Source: Nannocystis exedens (lineage in GTDB: Bacteria; Myxococcota_A; Polyangia; Nannocystales; Nannocystaceae). From it: 64,000 nt of DNA. A model generated the notes under the pieces. The model did no database searches. It had not been told where the DNA came from and saw nothing but the letters and a program-made list of their open reading frames with translations. Location of the stretch: positions 868,001-932,000 of the forward strand of contig NZ_NETK01000001.1 of NCBI RefSeq assembly GCF_002343915.1, read 5' to 3'. Shown in pieces: positions 53,447-61,100 of the stretch; positions within the stretch are counted from its first letter, which is position 1; each line of letters begins with the position of its first letter. A program made the translations under genes and the position numbers.

Positions 53447-54090
53447 GGCTCCACCCCCACGAGGCGGCGCGCCGTCGCCACCAGCTCGGCGTCGCCCACC
53501 TGCGTCACGTCGAGCTCGCGCGCCAGGCCCGGCGACCAGCGCGTCGCGTGCCCGCCGATGAACATCGGCCTGTCGCTGACCTCGCGCACGCGGGCCACCG
53601 CGGTCCGCAGCGCCGGCAGGTTGAAGCTCATCGTCACCGACAGGCCGATCAGGTCCGGCCGCTCGTCCTGGACCGCCGCGACGAGGTCGCGGGTCGGCAC
53701 GTTGGCGCCGAGGTAGCGCACGTCGAAGCCCTCGAGCTCGAGCGCGTCGGCGACCATGCGCGCCGGCAGCTCGTGGAGCTCGCCCTCGACGCACGCCAGC
53801 AGCACGCGCTCGTCGAGCGGCGGCTTCGGCGTGGCGCGCTCGAACAGCGCCGCCAACGAGAGGTGGGAGATCGCCGTCGCCATGTGCTCCTGGGCGATGC
53901 TCACGCGGTTGAGCTGCCACAGCCGCCCGATCTCGTCCTGCGCCGCGCGGATGACGTGGACCTGCAGCTCGTCGATCTGCGCCCCCGACCCCAGCCCGTC
54001 CTCGAGCAGCAGGCGCACCGCCTCGCGGCGATCGCCGGCCAGTTGGGCCCGCAGATAACGCTCGCGCAGCTGCGCGAGCGCAGGCGTCAC
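53443..54090 (-). CDS. Stand-alone CarH/LitR-like cobalamin-binding sensor
   Basis: 215 residues from a GTG at 54090 that overlaps the hemO stop. The N-terminal four-helix cap includes IGRLWQLNRVSIAQEHMATAIS, the W-x9-EH signature of photosensory B12 domains. The C-terminal Rossmann domain begins VLLACVEGELHELPARMVADALELEGFDVRYLGANVP, whose ExxxHExx segment provides the lower axial His, and continues VTMSFNLPALRTAV and PMFIGGHA. Unlike CarH there is no MerR DNA-binding domain. By analogy it may sense light through adenosylcobalamin and act by protein contact, probably with the divergent kinases or the gene products encoded beside it. Confidence 0.8.
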   Translation of the reverse strand: MTPALAQLRERYLRAQLAGDRREAVRLLLEDGLGSGAQIDELQVHVIRAAQDEIGRLWQLNRVSIAQEHMATAISHLSLAALFERATPKPPLDERVLLACVEGELHELPARMVADALELEGFDVRYLGANVPTRDLVAAVQDERPDLIGLSVTMSFNLPALRTAVARVREVSDRPMFIGGHATRWSPGLARELDVTQVGDAELVATARRLVGVEP

Positions 54091-54701
54091 GACGCCTCCC
54101 GCAGCGCCGCGCCGGCCGCCCGGGTCCGCGGCGCCAACCAGTCGATCAGCCGCTCGAACGTCTCGCGGGCGCCGGCCACCGCCTCGGCCTCGGCGGCCGG
54201 CGTGTTCAGCTCGCGCGCGACGATCGCCGCGAAGTCCCGCCAGCGGGCGCCGGTCTCGGGCCCGTGGCCGGTCAGAAACGCGGTGGCGTGCCCGCGCAGG
54301 CCCGCCAGCGCCGGCGGCAGCCTGGCGAGGATGTAGCGCCCGCCGAGCGTCGAACCCTCGAGCACGTACGCGACCCCGAGCGCGCGCGCCAGCGAGGTCA
54401 CCGCGGGCAACGCCGTACACCGGGGGACCTCCCTGGGGTCGTCGCTCAGGGCGCAGAGATCGGCCGCCAGCATCGGCGCCCTGCGCCGCCGCGGCGCGTC
54501 GAACCCGGCGGCGCCGAGCCCGTCGTGCGCCCCCAGCAGGTCTTCGAGCGGCGCGTGGTACCCCAGCATCGCCGCGAGGTAGTCGCGGTAGTCGGTCAGC
54601 GTCGCGTCGGCGTCGAGGATCCGCACATGGAGCTCCGCGCGCAGGTGGAGCGCCGCCGTGTCGTCCTTGAGCCGGCGAAGAGGTTCGCAGACCGGGTTCA
54701 C
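54087..54701 (-). CDS. hmuO: Biliverdin-producing heme oxygenase
   Basis: 204 residues from the ATG at 54701. The pattern LRRLKDDTAALHLRAELHV..LTDYRDYLAAMLGYHAPLEDLLG...LARALGVAYVLEGSTLGGRYILARL is typical of bacterial HemO/BphO heme oxygenases. The proximal His would be in TAALHLRAE and the GSTLGG loop lies over heme. It degrades heme to biliverdin, iron and CO and often supplies the bilin chromophore of bacteriophytochromes. It is first in a three-gene operon with 4-nt overlaps to the B12 sensor and on to the helical protein. No phytochrome is in the window. The symbol is a family-level guess. Confidence 0.75.
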   Translation of the reverse strand: MNPVCEPLRRLKDDTAALHLRAELHVRILDADATLTDYRDYLAAMLGYHAPLEDLLGAHDGLGAAGFDAPRRRRAPMLAADLCALSDDPREVPRCTALPAVTSLARALGVAYVLEGSTLGGRYILARLPPALAGLRGHATAFLTGHGPETGARWRDFAAIVARELNTPAAEAEAVAGARETFERLIDWLAPRTRAAGAALREAS

Positions 54702-54827
54702 GTTCCCACCGTGCCCCGCGATCGGCGCCGGGTCAAGCGACGGGTGACTTACCTAACATTTTTACATCACGGGTCGACGCGAGCTTGTGGATGCGCCACA
54801 CAGGGGAGAGCCTCCGCGCTCAGCCGT
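54702..54827. promoter_or_regulatory. Divergent promoter region between hemO operon and hybrid kinase genes
   Basis: Contains the patch CTTACCTAACATTTTTACAT (54747-54766), the most AT-rich stretch of this part of the window. Placed between divergently transcribed light/redox-type genes, it probably carries the promoters of both operons. No operator could be assigned. Confidence 0.4.
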
Positions 54828-56729
54828 ATGCACGCCCTGACCGACTCGCTGGCAGCCACGATCGAAGCGCTCAGCCGCGAGCTCGCGCTGGTCGTGACCC
54901 CCGACGGCCGGATCGAGTGGGCGGACGCGCGAGCCCAACGGCACGGGCTCCAGGTCGCCACCGACCTCCGCGCGGCGGTGGTGCCGGGCTGCGAGGAGAA
55001 GCTCGACGAGCTGCTGCGCAGGGCGGCCGAGGAGCGGGTGACCGCCTGGGAGCTCGCGCTGGTGCTCGCGGGCAAGCCGGTGACGCTGTCGTTCTCGGCG
55101 CGGCCGGCCGAAGCTCGCATCGCCCTGGTCGCCAGCTTCCTGCCGCAGGACTTGGCCGACGCGATCCACGAGGCCGCCCGCGCCGTCACCGATATCGTCA
55201 ACCTCAACCGCCAGCTCGCGCGGCAGAAGACCCGGCTCGAGGAGTCGAACAAGGCGGTCCGGGCGCTGCACGCCGAGCTCGAGCAGCACGCCGATCGCCT
55301 GCGCACCTCGGCCGAGATCAAGAGCCGCGTGGTCGCCGGCGTCAGCCACGAGTTCCGCACCCCGCTGCACTCGATCCTCGGCCTCTCGCGCCTGCTGCTG
55401 TCGGGCTCGGACGGCCCGCTCAACGACGAGCAGCAGACCCAGGTCGCGTTCATCCGCGACTCGGCCGAGGAGCTGTCGCGGATGATAGACGACATGCTCG
55501 ACCTTTCGCGGCTCGACGCCGGCAACGCCACGATCCGGGCCGCCCGCTTCGCCCTGCGCGACTTCTGGTCGGCGCTGCGCGGGGCGATGCGCCCGCTGGT
55601 CCGCGACGACCACGCGGTCGAGCTGGTGTTCGAGCCGGCGCCGGACGTCGAGCTCGAGACCGATCAGGGCAAGCTGGCCCAGATCCTCCGCAACCTGATC
55701 GCCAACGCGCTCAAGTTCACCGAGCGCGGCGTGGTCCGCGTGTCGGCGGTCGTCGAGGACGACGACCTCCGCGTGGCCGTCGAGGACACCGGCATCGGCA
55801 TCGCCCCCGAGGACCACGCGCGGGTGTTCGAGGAGTTCGTACAGATCGACGGCGCCCTCCAGCGCGCGGCGACCGGCGCCGGCCTCGGCCTGCCGCTGGC
55901 CAAGAAGCTGGCCGAGGCGCTCGGCGGCCGCATCGAGCTCGACAGCACCCCCGGGGCCGGCTCGATCTTCACCGTCTTCGTGCCGCTCGAGCACGCCGAG
56001 AACGACGCCTACCGCCGGCTCGAGCAGGCCGCGAAGAAGCCCGATCCGACGCGCGCGCCGGTGCTGGTGGTCGAAGACGATCGCAGCGCCGTGTTCGTCT
56101 ACGAGCGCTACCTGTCGATGGCCGGCTTCCAGCCGCTGCCGAACTTCCTCGCCGACATCAAGCGCGACCCGACCACGCACGACGTCCCGGTGCTGGTGTG
56201 CACGGCGATGAACCGCGAGTCGCGGTCGCGGGCCCTCGGCGCCGACGAGTTCTGGCTCAAGCCGGTCGACGAGGACAAGCTGATCCGCAAGCTGCACACG
56301 CTCGCCTCCGGCCGCGGCGCCAAGGTCCTGGTCGTCGACGACGAGCCGGCGGCGCGCTACCTGATCAAGAAATTCCTCGAGAGCACGCCGTACCAGCTGC
56401 TCGAGGCGGCCGACGGCACCACCGGCGTCCAGCTGGCGCGGAGCGAGCGCCCCGACGTCATCCTGCTCGACTTCCTGCTCGCGAACATGACCGCGTTCGA
56501 CGTGCTCGACCAGCTCAAGGCCGATCCGCGCACGCGGCCGATCCCGGTCATCATCGTCACCTCGCACGCGCTCCCGGTGGAGGAGCGCCGGCGGCTGGCG
56601 GAGAGCACCGAGGCCATCCTTTCCAAGGAGCACCTGTCGCGCGAGCTGGCGATCAACCGCATCCGCGACGCGCTCCGGCACGCCGGCATCCGCGAACGGC
56701 CGCCGGGCAGCGAACGAGGTGGAGCGTGA
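54828..56729 (+). CDS. Hybrid histidine kinase with two receiver domains, the first deleted in its middle
   Basis: 633 residues from the ATG at 54828. An N-terminal PAS-like part (VVTPDGRIEWADARAQRHGLQ) and coiled coil lead to HisKA (VAGVSHEFRTPLHSILG) and an intact HATPase (NLIANALKFT, DTGIGIAPED, GAGLGLPLAKKLA). REC1 starts VLVVEDDRSAVFVYERYLSMAGFQ but jumps to NFLADIKRDPTTHDVPVLVCTAMNRESRSRALGADEFWLKPVDEDK. About 35-40 residues, including the phospho-acceptor Asp strand, are missing in frame. REC2 (VLVVDDEPAARYLIKKFL..DVILLDFLLANMTAFD) is complete. It is coupled (GTGA overlap) to a second hybrid kinase. Confidence 0.88.
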   Translation: MHALTDSLAATIEALSRELALVVTPDGRIEWADARAQRHGLQVATDLRAAVVPGCEEKLDELLRRAAEERVTAWELALVLAGKPVTLSFSARPAEARIALVASFLPQDLADAIHEAARAVTDIVNLNRQLARQKTRLEESNKAVRALHAELEQHADRLRTSAEIKSRVVAGVSHEFRTPLHSILGLSRLLLSGSDGPLNDEQQTQVAFIRDSAEELSRMIDDMLDLSRLDAGNATIRAARFALRDFWSALRGAMRPLVRDDHAVELVFEPAPDVELETDQGKLAQILRNLIANALKFTERGVVRVSAVVEDDDLRVAVEDTGIGIAPEDHARVFEEFVQIDGALQRAATGAGLGLPLAKKLAEALGGRIELDSTPGAGSIFTVFVPLEHAENDAYRRLEQAAKKPDPTRAPVLVVEDDRSAVFVYERYLSMAGFQPLPNFLADIKRDPTTHDVPVLVCTAMNRESRSRALGADEFWLKPVDEDKLIRKLHTLASGRGAKVLVVDDEPAARYLIKKFLESTPYQLLEAADGTTGVQLARSERPDVILLDFLLANMTAFDVLDQLKADPRTRPIPVIIVTSHALPVEERRRLAESTEAILSKEHLSRELAINRIRDALRHAGIRERPPGSERGGA

Positions 56730-58270
56730 GGGAGACCCGCAAACCCCAAATTCTCAACGTCAACGACCACGTGGCCAACCGCTACGTGGTCTCGAAGATG
56801 CTCAAGAACGCGGGCATGCAGGTCGCCGAGGCCTCGACCGGCCACGAGGCGCTCGCGCTCGCCCAGGACCCGCGGGCCAAGCCCGACCTCGTCGTGCTCG
56901 ACGTCCGCCTGCCCGACATCGACGGCCTCGAGGTCTGCCGCCGGCTCAAGGCCGACCCGCGCACGAAGGACATCAAGGTCCTCCACACCTCCGCCACCTT
57001 CGTCACCTCGAACAACCGCGTCGAGGGCGTCGAGGCCGGCGCCGACGGCTACCTCACCCAGCCGTTCGAACCGCAGGACTTGATCGCCACCGTGCGCGCC
57101 CTGCTCCGCCTCCACGAGGCCGAGGCCAACCTGGTCGCGCGCAACGGCCAGCTCGTCGAGGCCGACCGGCGCAAGGACGAGTTCCTGGCGATGCTGGCGC
57201 ACGAGCTGCGCAACCCGCTGGCCGCGCTGCACATGGGCCTGCCGGTGCTCGACCGCTTCCCGCCGCACGACGAGCTCGAGCAGCAGACGCGCGAGATCAT
57301 GCAGCGCCAGCTCGCCCTGCTGACCCGGCTCGTCGACGACCTGCTCGACGTCTCGCGCGTCACTCGCGGCCGTATCGAGCTGCACCGCGAGCCGACCGAC
57401 CTCGCCCCGCTGGTCGCGCGCGTGGTCGACGTCATGCGCCAGCGGGTCGCCGACCCGCGCCGGCAGGTGATCCGCGTCGAGCTCCCGCCGGGGCCGGTGC
57501 AGGTGTCCGCCGACAGCGGGCGCATCGAGCAGGTGCTGACCAATCTGCTCGACAACGCCAGCAAGTACTCCGACCCCGGCACCACGATCGAGGTCCGCCT
57601 CGCGCGGGTCGACGGCCAGGCCGAGCTGGTCGTGCGCGACCACGGCATCGGCATCGACGCCGCCACCCTGCCGGCGATCTTCGACCTGTTCGCCCAGGCC
57701 ACGCGCTCGCTCGACCGCTCGCACGGCGGGCTCGGGATCGGGCTGACGCTGGCGAAGGGCCTCATCGACCTGCACGGCGGCACCATCACCGCCGCCTCCG
57801 ACGGCCTCGGCCTCGGCACCGAGCTCAAGATCCGCCTGCCGCTGCACGCCGGGCGGGAGCTCGTCGCCGCCCCCCCGACGGAGCCCCCGCCGGCCCCGCC
57901 TCGCCGCCGGATCCTCGTCGTCGACGACAACGAGGACGGCCGCAAGATGCTGCGCAAGCTGTGCGAGCTGCAGGGCCACGAGGTCTCCGAGGCCGCCGAC
58001 GGCCTCGAGGCGGTCCGCTGCGCCCTCGCCGAGCGGCCCGACGTCGCCTTCGTCGACATCGGCCTGCCCGGGATCGACGGCTACGAGGTCGCCCGCCGCG
58101 TCCGCGCCCAGCTCGACGGCCCCTCGCCGGTGCTGATCGCCCTGTCCGGCTACGGCTCGGCCGAGCACCGCGAGCGCGCCCACGAGGCCGGCTTCGACGA
58201 GCACGTCGTCAAGCCGATCCAGCTCGCCAACCTGCGCCGGATCGTCGCCGGGGCCCAGCCCAAGGCGTGA
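56726..58270 (+). CDS. REC-HisKA-HATPase-REC hybrid kinase
   Basis: 514 residues from a GTG overlapping the previous stop. An N-terminal receiver (ILNVNDHVANRYVVSKMLKNAGMQ, phospho-Asp in DLVVLDVRLPDIDGLE, TSATF, and a Gln-Pro in place of the usual Lys-Pro: LTQPFEP) is followed by HisKA (FLAMLAHELRNPLAALHMGL) and HATPase (NLLDNASKYS, DHGIGIDA, GGLGIGLTLAKGL). A C-terminal receiver carries ILVVDDNEDGRKMLRKLCELQGHEV with Asp in VAFVDIGLPGIDG and Lys in HVVKPI. All key residues are present except the N-receiver Lys. With its upstream partner it likely forms a phosphorelay, perhaps receiving the hemO/B12 signal (inference). Confidence 0.9.
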   Translation: MRETRKPQILNVNDHVANRYVVSKMLKNAGMQVAEASTGHEALALAQDPRAKPDLVVLDVRLPDIDGLEVCRRLKADPRTKDIKVLHTSATFVTSNNRVEGVEAGADGYLTQPFEPQDLIATVRALLRLHEAEANLVARNGQLVEADRRKDEFLAMLAHELRNPLAALHMGLPVLDRFPPHDELEQQTREIMQRQLALLTRLVDDLLDVSRVTRGRIELHREPTDLAPLVARVVDVMRQRVADPRRQVIRVELPPGPVQVSADSGRIEQVLTNLLDNASKYSDPGTTIEVRLARVDGQAELVVRDHGIGIDAATLPAIFDLFAQATRSLDRSHGGLGIGLTLAKGLIDLHGGTITAASDGLGLGTELKIRLPLHAGRELVAAPPTEPPPAPPRRRILVVDDNEDGRKMLRKLCELQGHEVSEAADGLEAVRCALAERPDVAFVDIGLPGIDGYEVARRVRAQLDGPSPVLIALSGYGSAEHRERAHEAGFDEHVVKPIQLANLRRIVAGAQPKA

Positions 58271-58276
58271 GGACGC

Positions 58277-58362
58277 GCCTGTTCGTACGGGCATGCTCTG
58301 GGGGGCATGCCTCTTCGGACCTGCCCCGAGGGGCACGTCCCTGCGCGCCTGTCCTTCAGGCC
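58277..58362. repeat. Cluster of interspersed repeats between convergent genes
   Basis: GCCTGTTC, GGGCATGCTC, GGGCATGCC, GGACCTGCCCC, GGGCACGTCC and GCCTGTCC-ttc-AGGCC half-sites over 86 nt, running over the stop codon of the PLP enzyme gene. Confidence 0.7.
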
Positions 58363-59561
58363 CGCAGCGCCTGGTCGAGGTCGGCGATCAGGTCCTCGAC
58401 GTCCTCGACGCCCACGGCCAGGCGGACCAGGTTGTCGCGGATCCCGACCGCCTCGCGCTCGGCCGTCGACAGCTCGTAGAACGACATCAGGGCCGGCTGC
58501 TCGATCAGGCTCTCGACCCCGCCGAGCGACGGGCCGATCCGCGGGACCCGGCAGCGGTCGATGAAGCGCGACGTGCGGTCGAGGTCGCCGCGGACGAGGA
58601 AGCTGACGACCCCGCCGAACCCGCGCATCTGCTCGCGCGCCACCGCGTGGTCGGGGTGCGACGCCAGCCCGGGGTAGAACACCCGCTCGACCTCGGGGTG
58701 CGCCTCGAGGAAGCCGGCGATCCGCAGCGCGCTGGCGTTCTGCCGCTCGACGCGGAGCGTGAGGGTCTTGAGCCCGCGGTGCAGCAGGTAGGCGCTGTGG
58801 CCGTCGAGCACCCCGCCGAGCATCCCGCGGAGGTCCCGGATCGCGCCGACCAGCCCGGCGTCGCCGCACACGGCCCCGGCCAGCAGGTCGTTGTGACCGC
58901 CGAGGTACTTCGTGCCGGCGTGGACCACCAGGTCGGCGCCGCGCCGCAGCGGCTGCAGGTTGACCGGCGTGGCGAAGGTCGCGTCGATCACGATCTTCAG
59001 GCCCGACCCGCGGTGCTGGGCCTTGATCGCCGCCAGCCGGTCGAGGTCGACCACGCGCATGTACGGGTTCGTCGGCGACTCCCCGAGCAGCACCCGCGTC
59101 TTGCCCGGCACGATCGCCGCCGCCAGCGCCTCGTAGTCGCCTGGCTCGACCAGCGTCGCCTCGACCCCGAACTTGCGCAGGAACCCGGTCACGAACTGGC
59201 GCGTGCGCCGGTAGCCGTCGGCCGTCAGCACCACGTGCTGCCCGCCGCGCAGCAGGGCGAACAGCGCGCTCGAGATCGCCGCCATCCCGCTGCCGAACAG
59301 CGCGCAGTCCTCGGCCCCCTCGAGCGCCGCCAGCTTGCGCTCGACCGCCGCCACCGAGGGGTTGCCGTAGCGCCCGTACTCCTCGCGCTGGACCCGACCT
59401 TCGAAGTGATCCCGCAGCTCCGCGGTGTCGCGGAACGTGTAGGTCGCTGTGCACGCGATCGGCGGCACGATCGCGTTGTCGGGGTTCGGATGGCGCTCGC
59501 CGGCGTGGACGGCGAGCGTGGAGAGGCGAGACGGCCCGGTCACGGGCGCACCGTCGCGCAT
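58356..59561 (-). CDS. Cys/Met metabolism PLP-dependent enzyme (cystathionine gamma-synthase-like)
   Basis: 401 residues. The fold-type I family pattern is clear: RLSTLAVHAGERHPNPDNAIVPPIACTATYTF, YGRYGNPSVAAVERKLAALEGAEDCALFGSGMAAIS, ESPTNPYMRVVD, VIDATFATPVNLQPLRRGADLVVHAGTKYLGGHND (PLP Lys in GTKYLGG) and QNASALRIAGFLEAHPEV. It most resembles cystathionine gamma-synthase, O-acetylhomoserine sulfhydrylase or cystathionine gamma-lyase, and the sequence alone does not separate them reliably. It acts in transsulfuration/methionine synthesis in the cytoplasm. Monocistronic, convergent with the hybrid kinases. Confidence 0.9.
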   Translation of the reverse strand: MRDGAPVTGPSRLSTLAVHAGERHPNPDNAIVPPIACTATYTFRDTAELRDHFEGRVQREEYGRYGNPSVAAVERKLAALEGAEDCALFGSGMAAISSALFALLRGGQHVVLTADGYRRTRQFVTGFLRKFGVEATLVEPGDYEALAAAIVPGKTRVLLGESPTNPYMRVVDLDRLAAIKAQHRGSGLKIVIDATFATPVNLQPLRRGADLVVHAGTKYLGGHNDLLAGAVCGDAGLVGAIRDLRGMLGGVLDGHSAYLLHRGLKTLTLRVERQNASALRIAGFLEAHPEVERVFYPGLASHPDHAVAREQMRGFGGVVSFLVRGDLDRTSRFIDRCRVPRIGPSLGGVESLIEQPALMSFYELSTAEREAVGIRDNLVRLAVGVEDVEDLIADLDQALRA

Positions 59562-59667
59562 CGGGTCGCCGGGCGCAACGCGCGGAATCGCGCCAATCGC
59601 GCGAAATTAGCCGATCCGGACACGGTGGATCCATGGGAGCCTCACCCCGGGAACTACCCGAGGTCTC

Positions 59668-61014
59668 ATGGCCCCCAGCTCCGTCGACAGCGTCTCTCCA
59701 ACATCCCCCGTCCTCGAGGCCGCGCTGGCGCAAGTCTTCACCGGGCTCACCCGTGCCGGCAGCGAACTCGAGTTACTGACGGCATGCGGCCCGCTTTTCC
59801 GTGCACTTGCACCATCCGGCGTCGAGCTGCTCGACGACGGCGGCGGTCGTCTGGCGCGCTGGGCCCCCGAGGGACGCGCCCCCCTGGACGCGGGGCCTGC
59901 CCTCGACGCGCAGGAGCTGCGCTGGCGCCAGGGCCCCGTGTACGTCGCCGACGTCGCGACCGACCCGCGCTGCGACGCGGCTCGCGGCGCGCTGCAGGCC
60001 GCGGGCGTCGCGGCCACCGCGATCGTGCCGCTGCGCTGCGACGTCCTGGACGTCGTCGGCGCCGTGCGCCTCGACTTCGCCGAGCCGCGCCAGTTCGGCG
60101 CCGACGAACGCGACGCGCTCGTCGTGATCGCCAACGGCCTCGCCACCTTCCTCGTCGCCCGGCGTCACCTCCTCCGCCAGCGCGAGGCCCTCCGCGCCCT
60201 CGAGCGCGAGCGCACCACCCTCCACACCATCCTCGATCACTTGCCCGTCGGCGTCTTCCTCGCCGAGGCCGGCACCGGCAAGGTCCTGCTCGTCAATCAC
60301 CGCGGCGTCGAGATGCTCGGCCGCGGCGTCGACCCCAACGCGCGCACGGACAACTACCAGGAGGTCTATCAGTGCATGCGGGTCGGCTCCGACGAGGTCA
60401 TGCCCGCCGAGGATCTGCCGCTGGTCCAGACGCTCACGAGCGGTGAGCCGAGCCAGGGCGCGATGGACATCCTTCGCCCCGGCGGCGACCGGATCTCGAT
60501 CGAGGTCTCGGCCGCGCCGCTCCGCGACGGCGACGGCGCCATGTTCGCGGCCGTCGTCGCCTTCAGCGACGTCACCGAGCGCAACCGCGTCGAGGCCGAG
60601 CGGACCGCCTATCGCGACGAGCTGATCCGGGCCCAGGCGCAGGCGCTGGCCGAGCGCTCCACCCCGCTCGTGCCGCTGGGCGACGGCGTCGTCGCCATGC
60701 CGATCGTCGGCACCCTCGACCGCGAGCGGGCCGACCAGATCGTCGAGGTCCTGCTGGCCGGCTGCGCCGCCCGCAAGGCCCGGGTCGCGATCCTCGACGT
60801 CACCGGTGTCCCGCACGCCGACACCGCCGTGGCCGGCGCCCTCCTGCGTGCCGCCGCGGCCGTGCGCCTCCTCGGCGTCGAGCCGATCCTCACCGGCATC
60901 CGCCCCGACGTCGCCCGCGCGCTGGTCGCCCTCCACGTCGACCTCAAGGGCCTCGTCACCCTCTCGACCCTGCAAGACGGCATCTTCCACGCCACCGGCC
61001 AGCGCCGGCACTGA
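59668..61014 (+). CDS. RsbR-like stressosome sensor: GAF-PAS-STAS
   Basis: 448 residues. A GAF domain (about 18-165: VFTGLTRAGSELELLTACGPLFRAL...LRCDVLDVVGAVRLDF) precedes a coiled linker and a PAS domain (about 190-310: LERERTTLHTILDHLPVGVFLAEAGTGKVLLVN...FAAVVAFSDVTERNRVEAE). A STAS domain of the RsbR type follows (335-445: ERSTPLVPLGDGVVAMPIVGTLDRERADQIVEVLLAG..ILDVTGVPHADTAVAGALLRAAAAVRLLGVEPILTGIRPDVA). The Thr in DTAV and GIRP surroundings correspond to RsbT phospho-sites. RsbS/RsbT are absent nearby. A close paralog follows immediately. Confidence 0.88.
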   Translation: MAPSSVDSVSPTSPVLEAALAQVFTGLTRAGSELELLTACGPLFRALAPSGVELLDDGGGRLARWAPEGRAPLDAGPALDAQELRWRQGPVYVADVATDPRCDAARGALQAAGVAATAIVPLRCDVLDVVGAVRLDFAEPRQFGADERDALVVIANGLATFLVARRHLLRQREALRALERERTTLHTILDHLPVGVFLAEAGTGKVLLVNHRGVEMLGRGVDPNARTDNYQEVYQCMRVGSDEVMPAEDLPLVQTLTSGEPSQGAMDILRPGGDRISIEVSAAPLRDGDGAMFAAVVAFSDVTERNRVEAERTAYRDELIRAQAQALAERSTPLVPLGDGVVAMPIVGTLDRERADQIVEVLLAGCAARKARVAILDVTGVPHADTAVAGALLRAAAAVRLLGVEPILTGIRPDVARALVALHVDLKGLVTLSTLQDGIFHATGQRRH

Positions 61015-61100
61015 GCCGCGCGCAGGCGCGCAACCCGTGCGCGCGCGGACCTGTGAACGCCGTCGCGAGCCGGGCTACCCTCGCCCTCTCGCCATCTCGT

